A stretch of DNA of 64,000 nt, taken from contig CM037848.1 in the NCBI GenBank assembly GCA_021234535.1, positions 15,951,444 through 16,015,443 on the forward strand. Direction: 5' to 3'. Within the stretch, counting starts at the first letter, position 1; the number at the start of each line of letters is the position of its first letter. Below, one piece after another: positions 10,700 to 21,705 of the stretch. A program made the position numbers and the translations under genes. Below the pieces are notes generated by a model. It made no database searches. It was not told where the DNA came from and saw only the letters and a list, made by a program, of their open reading frames with translations. The stretch comes from Stichopus chloronotus. Its lineage: Eukaryota; Echinodermata; Holothuroidea; Aspidochirotida; Stichopodidae.

Positions 10700-10845
10700 C
10701 CACCCACTATCAGCCAGTTTGCAGACGACACAGTATTCACAAAAGCTCATGTAGAGATGGGAGGAGTGCTATTAATTACATTCAAAATTCTATGTATACT
10801 TTTACAGATTGGTGTTTCAATCGGCTTATAAAATTAACATACTTG
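10700..10845 (+). pseudogene. Degenerate LINE reverse-transcriptase fragment
   Basis: One frame encodes QFADDTVFT, with FADD at 10718-10729, the catalytic box of non-LTR retrotransposon reverse transcriptases. A second frame, about 80 bp on, encodes TDWCFNRLIKLT (10804-10839), matching the downstream WC-x-x-NRL-x-LN motif. The two motifs are out of phase, so at least one frameshift separates them, and no long reading frame surrounds them. It is a short dead relic; the clade (Jockey, CR1 or RTE-like) cannot be told. Confidence 0.6.
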
Positions 10846-10869
10846 AAAGTACATTTGTAAGTTTGGACT

Positions 10870-11639
10870 ACCTGTTTTACACTGTACAATGTAATTATTT
10901 ATTTAAACGCTACTTATTAGAATATACTCTCATACGTGAGGGGCCCTTTTCTCGAGTTTGTCGTTGAGTGGTATATAAGTCAAGTCTCAAACTTAAAATG
11001 TGTTTGTCTGCAAGGATTAACCTCGACGAAGTAAGTTGTTGGAATGCCAGTAACTTCTTGAAAGGAAAATTATCATCTGCGAAAGTTCTGGAGGGGGAAT
11101 GGTCGAATCGGAATCCGTAAAAACATCTGTATAAGTTTGGAACTTGAGTCTATGAGCATAACATCATTTTGCCGAAATCTGCAGTCACCGGGGTGGTGGT
11201 GAGTCATGACATAATATAGGCCTATTCTTTGTAATTTTAATATTCTAAGGTGATACCTTCAATGAACAACAGTTGTAATAGACAAGTCCACCATGCCAGT
11301 TACATATGCAGAGGATCTCAATGGATACTTTAGATTCCCTGTATACTATACATATTTGTTATTCTTACTGCTTTGACTGTTGCTTACATTCGTGCATATC
11401 GTGAAGTAAAGCAGTGACTGTATTCCGTTGCAGGGGCTAACCACTTCAATAGCTGTCACCTGGGTATCAGTCATACTTCAGTACACTAGTGAGCCTTGTG
11501 TGAAGAGTTAACAAGCTTGCTCTTGCAAAAGAGAAAAATATATAAATGCGGCTCGACAGGCCTTAACTTCAAAGCTCTTTCCGACACGCCAATCAAAAAC
11601 CTGAAATGTTCAACTTAATGCACTCTTCAGTCATCATCC
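10870..11639. other. Non-coding stretch
   Basis: No gene or repeat recognised. Confidence 0.45.
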
Positions 11640-11960
11640 CCTCGCTCCATGATCCCAATATTAACCAGCTCTCTGATTTGCTAAATGACCGAGCGTACGT
11701 CGAAAGCTCCCCTCTGATTGGTTGAATGTGTTCTGTTACTGTCGCCTGCTGTCATAGTCGTATTTAAGTAGTTTGATTGACAGCCGATGATAATACTTGA
11801 ACTGTGTAGAGGCGGAGCGGCTTGTCCGTGCTAATGCCTCAGAGGTTTCTGATCGTTCCGCTCCGGCTCGGCGGTATTGTTCGGTTTGGGTACAGCTAAT
11901 CAAGGTAGCTTTGTCCGTGGGGTAGCTATTGAAAAGCGACAAAGGACATGTGATGGAAAA
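11640..11960. promoter_or_regulatory. Candidate upstream regulatory element of Sp5
   Basis: A GC- and CpG-richer island about 7 kb upstream of Sp5. It contains an inverted CCAAT (ATTGG near 11717-11721), a perfect PBX-MEIS/PREP decamer TGATTGACAG at 11774-11783 and an ACAAAGG at about 11939. The composition stands out from the AT-rich flanks, and the minus-strand reading frame across it has no family match. Assignment to Sp5 is only by proximity; it could be the promoter of an unrecognised transcript. Confidence 0.3.
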
Positions 11961-12903
11961 GATCACTGATATGTAATGGGATTTTACGTCAACTCAATTT
12001 TTGTAGTCCCATGCCTATAACGACGTTGTTGTGAAGACCATGCGAGTGTTTTGTTTGTGTGAGCCATAGTCATTCCCCACACTGACTATTCCTCCATGAT
12101 TTAACAGTAACCTCCATGAAACACTGCATAATTAAACGAGGGAGTTGTTTGGGACTCCCTCATTAAACATAATGCGTTGGTGATAGTAGTCTGCCATACT
12201 TTCACCCCTTTGTATGTTCTGATGGTTTATATGCAATGTAGTTGCACAAAAACCTAATGGCGTAGCTACTGCATGGGGTAGTGAGTGGGAATATTGCCCC
12301 TGTGGAAAGACAAATAGGGAAATGTGTGAAATAATGTCCTTTTCAAATTTCTTGATTTTAAATGTGTACGAGCGGATGCTATTACGACCGTTACGGGGTA
12401 GCGGACCTATACTGAAGATATGACGTAATTGGTAGTTGTATAAAACCTGCATCTCAAGGCGAAGTAACCAATAATTAATACAGGTAGGTGATGGAAGATG
12501 AATGACAGTCTATAAAGGAATGCGTATGACCTGGAAGAGTTTTGGAATACTTTCATATCCCCCCCCCCCCCACCAGGAAAAAATTCTTAGCTATCCCACT
12601 GCTAAAAACTAGCTAAAAACTTCATAAGCTGGGCATCATGTTACATGTGCTTGCTAAAACACAGGGAGTATTATCCGTAACCAGATAATGGTAGTAGAGT
12701 TGATCAAAGAGGGTGTTTGAATATAAAACAACTTCCATCAAATCTAACTGAACGGACAGTGGCACAGACAGATTGTTTTTGGAAAGTACTCTTTGCAATT
12801 TTCTTGATGTAATTAATGGCTATTTTTATATTTTGGAATGAAGATACATAGGATATAAATATATTTATAATCTTTCCCATCATTATGGAATGAGTACAAA
12901 TAT
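11961..12903. other. Non-coding stretch
   Basis: No gene recognised. A poly-C tract lies at about 12560-12571. Short frames at 12132-12452 and 12704-12931 on the minus strand look like chance. Confidence 0.45.
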
Positions 12904-13090
12904 TTAAAGAGAAACATTGTGTTTGTTTCATAAAGAATCACAATTTTTTAAAGCCGATATTTATGGACACACCATTCATTTGTTGCTCAAGACTGATTTC
13001 TTCCCCAAACTTTGGAAAATTCAAATGATGCATCTTCCGTAACTCCATCTTATGCATAATGTTTCAAGGAGATGAACTGAGCTAATACTA
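12904..13090 (+). mobile_element. TTAAAG-ended MITE, family 2, truncated copy
   Basis: Starts TTAAAGAGAAACATTGTGTT, continues through a GATATTTATGGACACACC block and the family hallmark AATTCAAATGATGCATC at about 13021-13037, then a GGAGATGAA block. The same blocks occur at 39970, 49125 and 49838. Compared with those it has an internal deletion and loses the far terminus. Non-coding. Confidence 0.6.
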
Positions 13091-13950
13091 GGTTGATTAG
13101 TGACACGGAATGACGTGAGTAATAATTAAAACATTTTTTTTCTGTATACCACGGTTGTGTTAAAATAATGTAACTATACTTGTTGGAGAGTCAGGCTGGA
13201 AACGGTAGGCCTATGCCATTAAATCGGAATTACGATGCTGCCCATAACCTGCCAATTATCAATAATATTAGAATCAACATTTCTCTGAGTATTACAGATT
13301 ATATGAAATCTCTTGCAACATTTAAAGATATCTTAGAAAGAAACCTGTCTTCTTGATGATCATAGTTATTTCTTTTGATTTAATTCTTTACGTTTCATTA
13401 GTCCTGTTGAATTTTGTTTAACCTTTTAATCATATTGAACCACTGCTTACTTTTTTCTTCATTGTACCTTTTTTTTAAGTTTTATGGCTGTCTTTCATTT
13501 ATTGTTCTAAGGAGTTTTCAACTTCCTTTTTTCGGCCTATTATGTCTATGATGTAATTGAAAGAACAGTCACCACTTGAATGAACCAGTCACCCTTCATA
13601 AATAATTATGGGAAATAAATAAAAGAAAATGATTTATTGCAATTTTACTGTACCCACACGCTTCGTAGTATATACCTATTTAAATAAATATTTGCGCAGA
13701 CAGCCTACTCAAAACCCGGTCATGGGAAGATACGGTTATGATTATGATTGGCATTTTCCCACTACACTATTATATTAACCCAAGGTTAGCTTCAAATCTG
13801 ACACAATGTACTTTTTTCCCCTCAAAATTGAACTTTAGTTGACCATTGACAGCAATTGTGTTGGGAGGGACGCTGTTTATAAAAACCTACATAAGTGCTG
13901 ACCTATAAGTACTGGAACTGATACTCAGAACGTCCAGTCTCTGTGAATAT
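13091..13950. other. Non-coding stretch
   Basis: AT-rich, with no recognisable gene. Confidence 0.45.
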
Positions 13951-14330
13951 TTAAAGCTGGAATATGAGTTGAAAATTTGTCAGTGGAAGTCAAATTCAGC
14001 GGAATATGTCATAGTCACTTAAAAAAAAAACATTGTTAAGCCCCATTCTTGCATAAATGAATATTCATATCCATTCCCATTTGTCTCTTTGATTTCAAGT
14101 AAATGTTGATTGACTGATTTCTTGGACTGGGGGTCTGAATTTTGCAAGGCCAACTAAAATGTCTCGACAATTTTCATACACAAGTATCTGGAAAATGAGT
14201 GCATAGTTCTCTTTTAGACTTTGTTACAGGTGCTCTTTTCCGCCTCCCCGTGCTCTTCCATGAAACACTGGCAAAGAACAAAGGTAGATGATCAGGCGAT
14301 TGCCAGTTCAACTCATATTCAATTATTCAA
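13951..14330 (+). mobile_element. TTAAAG-ended MITE, family 4, near-complete copy
   Basis: The left end is TTAAAGCTGGAATATGAGTT. The right end, about 14306-14320, is the inverse GTTCAACTCATATTC, decaying after that. The interior from about 14130 to 14320 matches 51200-51396 block by block, for example GCCAACTAAAATG, TATCTGGAAAATGA, AAACACTGGCAAAGAACAAA and GATTGCCAG. Non-coding, about 380 bp. Confidence 0.65.
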
Positions 14331-17300
14331 TGTGTATTGTATACCGATGTAACTAAAATCACATGCCAAACACTACCGCCACATATACACAGATATAAAT
14401 CACGTGCACTCTTTTTAATGCATATAATTACACTCCATAATATTGAGTCATTTTGTCCCTTAATTACGTCACTGCCGTAATCGTCTGCTCACTGACGGTT
14501 GTTGGTTCCCATTGGTCGTATTGCCCTCAACCGTGACATTCTTGTCAAATTCCATTCAACTCCGGGTGCCCGTGAAATGTTCACGCTTTCTCATTGGTCA
14601 GTCGTCATGATGTCACCGTGATCTTGTCAAGGAAGGCTTGCTTTTTCAAACACCAATTAACTCGAACACAATAGACGCCTGATTACACGGTTTACGTTAA
14701 GATGCAACCTTTAGAATTCGGTATCAGTCAAAAGCGTGACTTAGACTAAATCCCGTTTGGAGTTCACGTCACTTTTATGATAGCACAATACAACGGTCTA
14801 TCAATAGTACACTATAGACCTATTAAGCATGTATTAGCTTCATGGGTATTACAACTGGGGACAAAGTCACTGCCAACTGAACGCATTTAAATGGAGTAAA
14901 ATGTAAGGCTGTCCTGTCTGCATGGATTAAGTGACTGTTTGAAAACCATGCCGAATTGTGGTTTCATTGTGACGGTAGGGAAACATGGGAGAGGTTGTAA
15001 GGTTGTAACAATGGTCAAGTGGTCATTGTGAGGGAGGGGGAACACTATGCCGGTGATAAAGAGAGACTGACTGCATGGTTAGACCGAGGGGTTAGACTGA
15101 GGGGTTAGACTGCTCTGTAGCTGGAATCTGTCCAGTGGGATATTTCTAAAATCAGAAGTCTAGAATACATAAACCATAAATACTTTATGAACTATTTCAC
15201 ATTAAAAGTAAAGAATATCCCACCTGTGGGCTGGAAGACAACTCTCTGATCTCACACGGCAAATGAACTTGTAAATGTTTAAGCCAAAAGAAAATCCTCA
15301 ATGTAGACACTGAAGTCAGCTTTCAACAGTGTTGGAAGAATATTTTGTAAAACTCTAAGAGGCCTGGCTACTGTTTTATTATCGTTATCATTCATTTGTT
15401 GCACTTTGAAATTAAGGTGAATATGTAACCTTGGAATTTGACTCGAATTTTGACTTGAATTTGATTGAGATAATGTAGATGAACCTGAAAATGTCAAGGG
15501 AATGAAAGGGGTATCTCATAGACTGCAGTTGATATTTCTTTTAATACAGTCAAGATTTATATCGAGAAATACTAAAATATTATCCACGGACATACTTGTG
15601 TTTGTGTGGTATCAAAGATTTCCCATAATGCAATTTACCACTTTGAAACTTTGGTCTGCCCTTGGTAACGAACGGGTAGGACTTTGGGGCGAATAGTAAA
15701 CAGCTTGAGGCGAACTGGTTATAATTTGGGGATTGGGGCGAACTTGCAAGGAGGCGAAACAACCGGTTACCGTTGTATCACTATGTATGCTGATGCATTT
15801 AACTATAGTATATCCACTTGTCCCAGAGGCGAAGAAAATACATCCCAGTATACTTCTGCTCGGTTGACATAAACGTGTACATATGTTTGCTAAAGTTTCA
15901 GTCTATATTCACCGCTGTCAGCATTAAAATAACATTTTGAGTAGCTTATACATCCCGCCAAGATAAAAAACCTGTATACTGATTGCAATTAAATCACGGT
16001 GCCGGTACCCACATACCATACCAATGTGACCAGTCGAATTATTCAACCGTTTCCGGAGAATGTTTGAGAAATCGTTTCTCTATCAAGCTTAGTCTCCAAA
16101 GTTGAAAACACGCATCAAAACGTTATGCACTTTTTTTTTGTATATATTTATTTTATCCTAGGCTTATTAAACCAGTCGTTCTCTGTATTTATTCATACTT
16201 CAAAGAATGAACAGGGATTCCGACCTTTCAGTCAATCGTGCCGAAAGAGCCCTTGGGTTATATAAAAGAGAGAACGCTACGGAGAACAAGCTAATCTGAT
16301 ATAATAATCCAACAACTCTTAAACTAATTTCAGTATTTTATCGACGTAATATTTCTGGGGTTGATGTAGACCATGTTATGACGTCACTAAAGAATAATGC
16401 AAATTTTACTGTAGGACTCTATTTCAAAAACATTCCAATCGCACCAAAAACATTTTTAGTCTCTCAGGTTCTTTTTTTTTACATGTTAGGAAGTAATATA
16501 TTGCAAATTTAAAAAAAATGTTACATCAACATTTCTTAGGAGTTTTTTTTTTTCTTTTCTTCCTGATTAAAATGTGAACCTCATAGCCCTAACAGATTGA
16601 AATAAACAAATGGTCTTTGTAATACTACCGTTTTACTATTCGTTATGGAAAAAAATATATAGTTTTGAAACTGTGTCAACTTAGTTGTGCAAATGTTGTC
16701 TAAAATGTTTCGTCGTTTGTGGTATGGTGGAATTATACTAATAAATGTCTTCATTTGGGGAAATGCGTGACATAAGAGACTAGTCTGAATGTCTTCACTG
16801 AACAGATAATACAAAAAATAATAATTACCGGTACTCAATTCAGATATTGTTGCGTGTTCTATTGTATTCTTTCTTCTTTCAAAATTAATACATTTCATAA
16901 AGAATGAGAGTCAGTCTACGAAACGACTATTGGTTACCGATCCCTTGGAATTTTAATAAACTTAACTTTTAGGCTCTCCGTTTTGGCTAAAAATAATGCC
17001 AGGCCGTATATACAAGGCGATAATCACATAGATCAACTTTACCTGGGACGGGGTATGCCTACATTGTCTAGTTTACAGTTGTCTAGTGTGCAGTGGGGGG
17101 TGGGGGAGATTTTAAGGTTGCGCAATAATTTGTGACGGATGTTATTCTTGTACTGCTCAAATTACTTTTCTTATCTTTGCTAAATTTCGAAAATCAATGT
17201 ACATTGTCACGAAATGTGGTCCTGTACAAGTCCTCCCCCTACAACATTCTATGCAAAGAAAAAATAAGAAACTTTTCAAGGTTGTGTTTTAAAATTTTTC

Positions 17301-17388
17301 ATTCCAAATGAGAGCAATAACAGGTATCAAGAAGGTCATCAAATGATTGCCAAATTGATTATTTCAAATTAAGTGAACTTTTTTCAAC
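14331..17388. other. Non-coding region upstream of Sp5
   Basis: No gene recognised over about 3 kb. A CpG- and CCAAT-containing patch at about 14460-14640 has two ATTGG boxes, near 14511 and 14594, and may be regulatory. A perfect TGACGTCA is at 16379-16386. Minus-strand frames at 15279-15497 and 16581-16898 look like chance. Confidence 0.4.
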
Positions 17389-17488
17389 ATTTTTTTTTAT
17401 CTCAGTAATGGAACTAGCTATGAAGGTGGGAGTTAAGATGGATGGGATTTATTTTTCAATCTCCAAAATATATTTTTCTTATAATTCT
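17389..17488 (+). repeat. Dispersed repeat, copy A
   Basis: About 90 bp, with blocks CTCAGTAATGGAACTAGCTA, GATGGGATTTATTTTTCAA and a trailing TATTTTTCTTATAATT. It matches 23531-23625 in the same orientation at roughly 80 percent by eye. Non-coding, family unknown. Confidence 0.55.
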
Positions 17489-18159
17489 AGCTTTAAGTAA
17501 CATTTTGTTTAAGTTTTTCTATGCAAGCATGATTTATTCGATACTGAAGCACTTTGCAGGTTTCGTATACTCCATTCAAGCAGCTAGGCTTACAAAATCA
17601 AAACTACTAGACCGTATACCTTTAAATCCATACTTATATATGGCATAACTGCAACGCGACGTTGGGTTATTAAAAACAGAGGAATTAAACATATAGAGAT
17701 AAGACATTCACGTGGGCGTTTTACTTGAAACCATTAGTATGGCATGATTATATGTGGACTAAGTCCTTATTTCAATCTATTTTTTACACAGACGACTTTT
17801 TCCTGAGAACCACCCACATATATATTTGCACAATTTCTTATGGTGAAGGAACAGTATTTAGACGCCGTAGGGCCCCCGTACCAAACCGAAGCCACTTTCG
17901 GTCGCCTTATATCTAGTTGGATATTTGCACGATGGTTCAAATTCACCACGCTACAGCTAAAGAAAGAAGAAAAGTTGGGTTTTCTCTGTCGGCAGAAGAA
18001 GCTTTCATCAGGCCCGTTTTATCAATTGCTTAACTCCCCCAACTAAATTAACCCTATGTGTGCAAACTTCCAGAAAGATAACAAACCATACCATCCACAC
18101 ATTTCTTTCTATCTTCCTTGTGACTTAGCATTGCATATCATTAACTTTAACTCTGGTCC
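17489..18159. other. Non-coding stretch upstream of Sp5
   Basis: No gene recognised. Overlapping short frames at 17725-18046 show no family resemblance. Confidence 0.4.
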
Positions 18160-18694
18160 TATTTTGGCCAATCGAACCTAGTTACTGTCGGCACGGTTTT
18201 CTTTGATCCAATGAATTCAATTATTTGTTTGTTCAAAATTGCCACTCTTCTTTGCCTTCATTACCTATCCCGCCCAAACCTCCGCCCTCCCCGACTAGCT
18301 TTATAATGAGAGCCTATTTTTCTTGTCAACAGACGCGCAGCGAGTCTTTTGTCAGCAGTTAATGGATCGGCCCGCCTTTCATCGCTAAATTCTTCATGCT
18401 GATTGGTTTGCGGCATGACACAAAGCGACATCATTGGGTAATGATTGGAGGACGGTAACATCAAAGACTTCTTACCCCAAGTCGGTGTGGATTCGTTTCT
18501 ATTCAAGCAAGTCGCTGTACAAATAAGTCACAGTTCTTTACACTAATCCAGTTTGCTGCTATCACTTGCTGCTTTGCCTTCGCTTCTTACACTAGCTAAA
18601 ACTACCAGCTACTTCAAGTAGCGTACGTAAAACATTTTTTATATTTCCGGATCGTTAAGGCCTAATACAGAAGGTTCAATCTCTTGTTACCATC
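18160..18694 (+). promoter_or_regulatory. Proximal promoter and 5' UTR of Sp5
   Basis: The 535 bp before the start codon hold CCAAT boxes at 18168-18172 and 18208-18212, inverted CCAAT (ATTGG) at 18402-18406 and 18444-18448, GC boxes CCCGCCC at 18269-18275 and CCGCCC at 18282-18287, and two canonical TCF/LEF cores: CTTTGATC at 18201-18208 and ATCAAAG at 18460-18466. No TATA box is evident. Sp5 is a direct Wnt/beta-catenin target in vertebrates and cnidarians, so TCF sites are expected. GC boxes could allow autoregulation by Sp-family factors. Transcription start and binding are inferred. Confidence 0.55.
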
Positions 18695-18733
18695 ATGCCG
18701 GAATATCAGTGCAGTGACAGTACGTTCCTTCAG
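18695..18733 (+). CDS. sp5: Sp5 transcription factor, coding exon 1
   Basis: Encodes MPEYQCSDSTFLQ in 13 complete codons, then a strong donor CAG|GTAAGG at 18734. The exon joins in phase to 20169. Human SP5, from memory, begins with a short segment ending LQAFLQ just before its Sp box, and this exon also ends in FLQ, so the boundary appears conserved. It supplies the start codon; without it the first methionine in exon 2 lies inside the conserved Sp box. Confidence 0.8.
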
Positions 18734-20168
18734 GTAAGGTTTTCTCTACAGTTGTCTTTCGAAATTTTAACTCCAGTGTTTTTTTTTAAACAGAGTTCTG
18801 TTACGACATTTGATGCCGTTAAAGTTTGTTAGGATTAGAAGTTTTGTAAAAGTTTAAGGTCTGTAATTTTATGTAGGCCTATATCCATGAGGGACATTTC
18901 TTCTTTCGTACTCTTATTTTCGATGTACTCTTGTATATTTACTATAGGTTCAGTGAAGTTAAAAGTTATTAAAATGTGATGATCTCCATTTTTACTGACG
19001 TCGAAAACATCGACGGTATCAAAAAAGTTTCGATCGTAGTATTTATCTTCCAAGCCCAAAGTTCATTTTCTTAGAAATTATAACGAGTTGGCATACAAAT
19101 TTTCCCAGAAATACTCACTTCATATCCATTCTTTAGTTATCATTCTTACATATGATGTACTTTACTTGTGAATTTCCTGAAATTACTTGAAGTTCTTACA
19201 CAAGTAGATATTTTATTGTGGGACAGTGTGTATTGCTTAGATGCTTCAGTTCAGAAGACAAATACGGAATTTTGTAGCTGTAATTGAAAATATGCCAGTG
19301 GTGAATTTTAAAAGAGAAATGAAGAGAGAGGTTTTGACGTAAATATTAATGTTCAAATGAAATGATTACTTTCCAAAATTGCAATTTGAAAGTTAAAGAA
19401 ATAGGTCAGGATGCTGTTTTTGAGATTTTTGATAATGTCATAATCTGACCAACATCTTGTTTTTCTTCTCACTAATATTTTCAACACCGCATTTATTGAA
19501 ATAAAAACGTCGATATAGTCGTTGCACGAAACACCTCAATAATTTAACATAAATGTTTACAAGTGTAGGATGAGCCTTCTTGGGAATCATGGGTGAAAAA
19601 GAAAAAGAAGGCTTACCTTATAATCAGGGATTTTTGTGACATTGGAGACTTGCTGAGTAATGTTTACATTCCGCCGAGCCAAGAATGGCATTACCCTTCT
19701 TTAGATATCAAAAGTGTAGGACTTGGAAAGGAAACCTAATTTTTGAATGCAACTTTTCGAAGATGTTTGTCAAATCCTTTGGCTTGAAATTTCGTTTTCC
19801 TAGGGTGTCATTCTCCTTTAACTACCTGTATTTTCATAAAGATTTAAGCGGGGTTTTACCTGTTAGAACCATTACCAGTAAAGTAGATGAAATAACTATA
19901 TTTGGTTTAATACAAGATAGTTATGGTATGATTTATAGAGTGCTACAATCAGGGCAATTGGAAATTAACATTGAAAGTAAGAAACTGAAGTAATTCTCGA
20001 CTCATCGTCTTGGCAAGCCCTGCGAGGGGCCTGGACCAAGTGGGTAGCTCTCAAAGAGATACAGATCGAAAATTTCAGTGAGAAAGTCATGCCTGTATTC
20101 ATAAGCCATTTAAACTGCCTTTGTTTTTGGCTTTTTATTTATGATTTTCTTATGGTTTTATCTTACAG
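18734..20168 (+). other. Sp5 intron
   Basis: Intron of 1,435 bp in phase 0, with donor GTAAGG and acceptor TTTTATCTTACAG preceded by a T-rich tract. Reading frames inside it, on either strand, show no recognisable domain and are taken as chance. No repeat copy recognised within it. Confidence 0.8.
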
Positions 20169-21167
20169 CTTCCACCAACTGGGGCACCAGATCTGACACA
20201 ACCAAGTCCACTGGCAATGTTGGCTGCCACCTGCAAAAAGATAGGTCAACCACCGCCTGCACCATCTCAGCTGCCAAGTCCAGTAGCGCCATCAAACCAC
20301 ATGGTTGCATCGCCGCAACCCAGAAGTCCTGTCGCAGCCGACTGCTTCCCATATCCGAGGTCACCCATTTCTCTGAAGCCAAGTTACAATGGTGCTTTCA
20401 CTGCCGTGGATTCTACATCGTATCAAGGGGTATCACCAATGTCACCTCCTTGTCGTCATTCAAACATGTCACCTCAGGCCATCTGCTGTCTTCCTAGGCC
20501 AGTGCCCGTTCAACCAGTCTCCCAGTGCTGTCGGCCGTGCAGCTGTGGTTCATCGATGACGCCAGCTCAGTTGCCACCATCGCACTGCCCGGCCACCACC
20601 GTCTACCAGGTGGACTTACCACAGTACTGTCCTGCTCTACCACATTACAAGCAATATCCAGCAGTAGCATACTCATCATTTGGTCCAGTTCATCGTCAGC
20701 ATAGCCCTCCGTCATTCATGCCGTACCCAGCTGTGGAGCATCAGGATCCTCAGTCCCTTTCCCTAGCTAAGCTTGCCGCCAGGCGTTGTCGAAGGTGCCG
20801 ATGTCCGAACTGTTTGAGCTCCAACAACTCCACTGACTCTAGCAAAAGACGTCAGCATATCTGTCACATACCCGGCTGTGGTAAGGTCTACGGTAAGACC
20901 TCTCATTTGAAGGCACATCTCCGTTGGCATGCAGGGGAAAGACCGTTTGTCTGCCACTGGCTATTCTGCGGGAAGAGTTTCACCAGGTCTGATGAGCTTC
21001 AACGACACTTGCGCACACACACCGGAGAAAAACGATTTATCTGCAAGGATTGCGGCAAGCGGTTCATGCGCAGCGACCATCTGTCCAAGCATGTGAAGAC
21101 CCACACAGCGAAAGAACAAGCCCACTCTACCCCCATCGAGGAGGAGTACATTGATGTCACAAACTGA
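20169..21167 (+). CDS. sp5: Sp5 zinc-finger transcription factor, coding exon 2
   Basis: Together with exon 1 it gives a 345-residue nuclear transcription factor. The Sp box [14 protein letters not shown] is at residues 26-39, followed by a proline/serine-rich region. The buttonhead box [11 protein letters not shown] is at 218-228. Three C2H2 fingers occupy 245-267 (C-x4-C-x12-H-x3-H), 275-297 (same spacing) and 305-325 (C-x2-C spacing), with GC-box contact helices [16 protein letters not shown] and RSDHLSKH. The 20-residue tail ends YIDVTN. The Sp box adjoining the exon junction, the buttonhead box and short length point to Sp5 rather than Sp1-4 or Sp6-9. Family role: binds GC/GT boxes and modulates Wnt-target transcription, often as a feedback repressor. 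Oddities: the first inter-finger linker reads AGERPF rather than TGERPF, and finger 2 starts CHW rather than CNW as in human SP5. Stop TGA at 21165. Confidence 0.93.
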   Translation, partial: LPPTGAPDLTQPSPLAMLAATCKKIGQPPPAPSQLPSPVAPSNHMVASPQPRSPVAADCFPYPRSPISLKPSYNGAFTAVDSTSYQGVSPMSPPCRHSNMSPQAICCLPRPVPVQPVSQCCRPCSCGSSMTPAQLPPSHCPATTVYQVDLPQYCPALPHYKQYPAVAYSSFGPVHRQHSPPSFMPYPAVEHQDPQSLSLAKLAARRCRRCRCPNCLSSNNSTDSSKRRQHICHIPGCGKVYGKTSHLKAHLRWHAGERPFVCHWLFCGKSFTRSDELQRHLRTHTGEKRFICKDCGKRFMRSDHLSKHVKTHTAKEQAHSTPIEEEYIDVTN

Positions 21168-21705
21168 AAAACAAACCGGAACTTGTTCAAATTCTGCAAT
21201 TTGATGTGAAGTTGCACAGTTGTGTGTGTAGTAGGATATGCGGAAGTCAGTGCCGTTAATGTGCAAATTGTGTTTTGGACATTACATGGAATTATCTTTG
21301 TGGATTGCAATGCTGGACTTTTTTGTGATGTAGGAAATGTACAATATTATTTGCTCACTAGGGGAAATGTGCTCACGGTGATTGATAAAAATGTGACTAG
21401 TTGAGTAGGCATACACTTCCTGCTGTGAGTACAGCTTAGATGTTGTTTAATATGCAGTATATATTTATGATCAGGGTAATAGTTCATTGACATTATGTGA
21501 TATGATGCAAACAAACATTTTGTATGCTTAATATGAGGCAGCTACTGAGAGCCTTCTTGCCAAATGTGGTCAGTGATAGTTTATCGTCTTCTCATTGATT
21601 TGTTTTTTGCCAAATTTTCTCAGCTGATTGAACAAATTTGTTGGGTATAAAGTCTATATTTCAGTCTGTATATGAGCAATAAAGTAAGATCCTTTAAGAA
21701 AACTG
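21168..21705 (+). terminator. Sp5 3' UTR with poly(A) signal
   Basis: About 0.5 kb of AT-rich sequence follows the stop codon. The canonical AATAAA at 21678-21683 is preceded by T-rich sequence, so cleavage is expected around 21695-21705. Reading frames here on both strands look like chance. Confidence 0.7.

Noticed and set aside
18835..19059. 74-codon minus-strand frame in the Sp5 intron
   Set aside because: The peptide looks protein-like but matches no family I know and has no splice or promoter support.
19685..19993. 102-codon plus-strand frame inside the Sp5 intron
   Set aside because: No recognisable domain, AT-driven composition, and it sits between well-supported splice sites; taken as chance.
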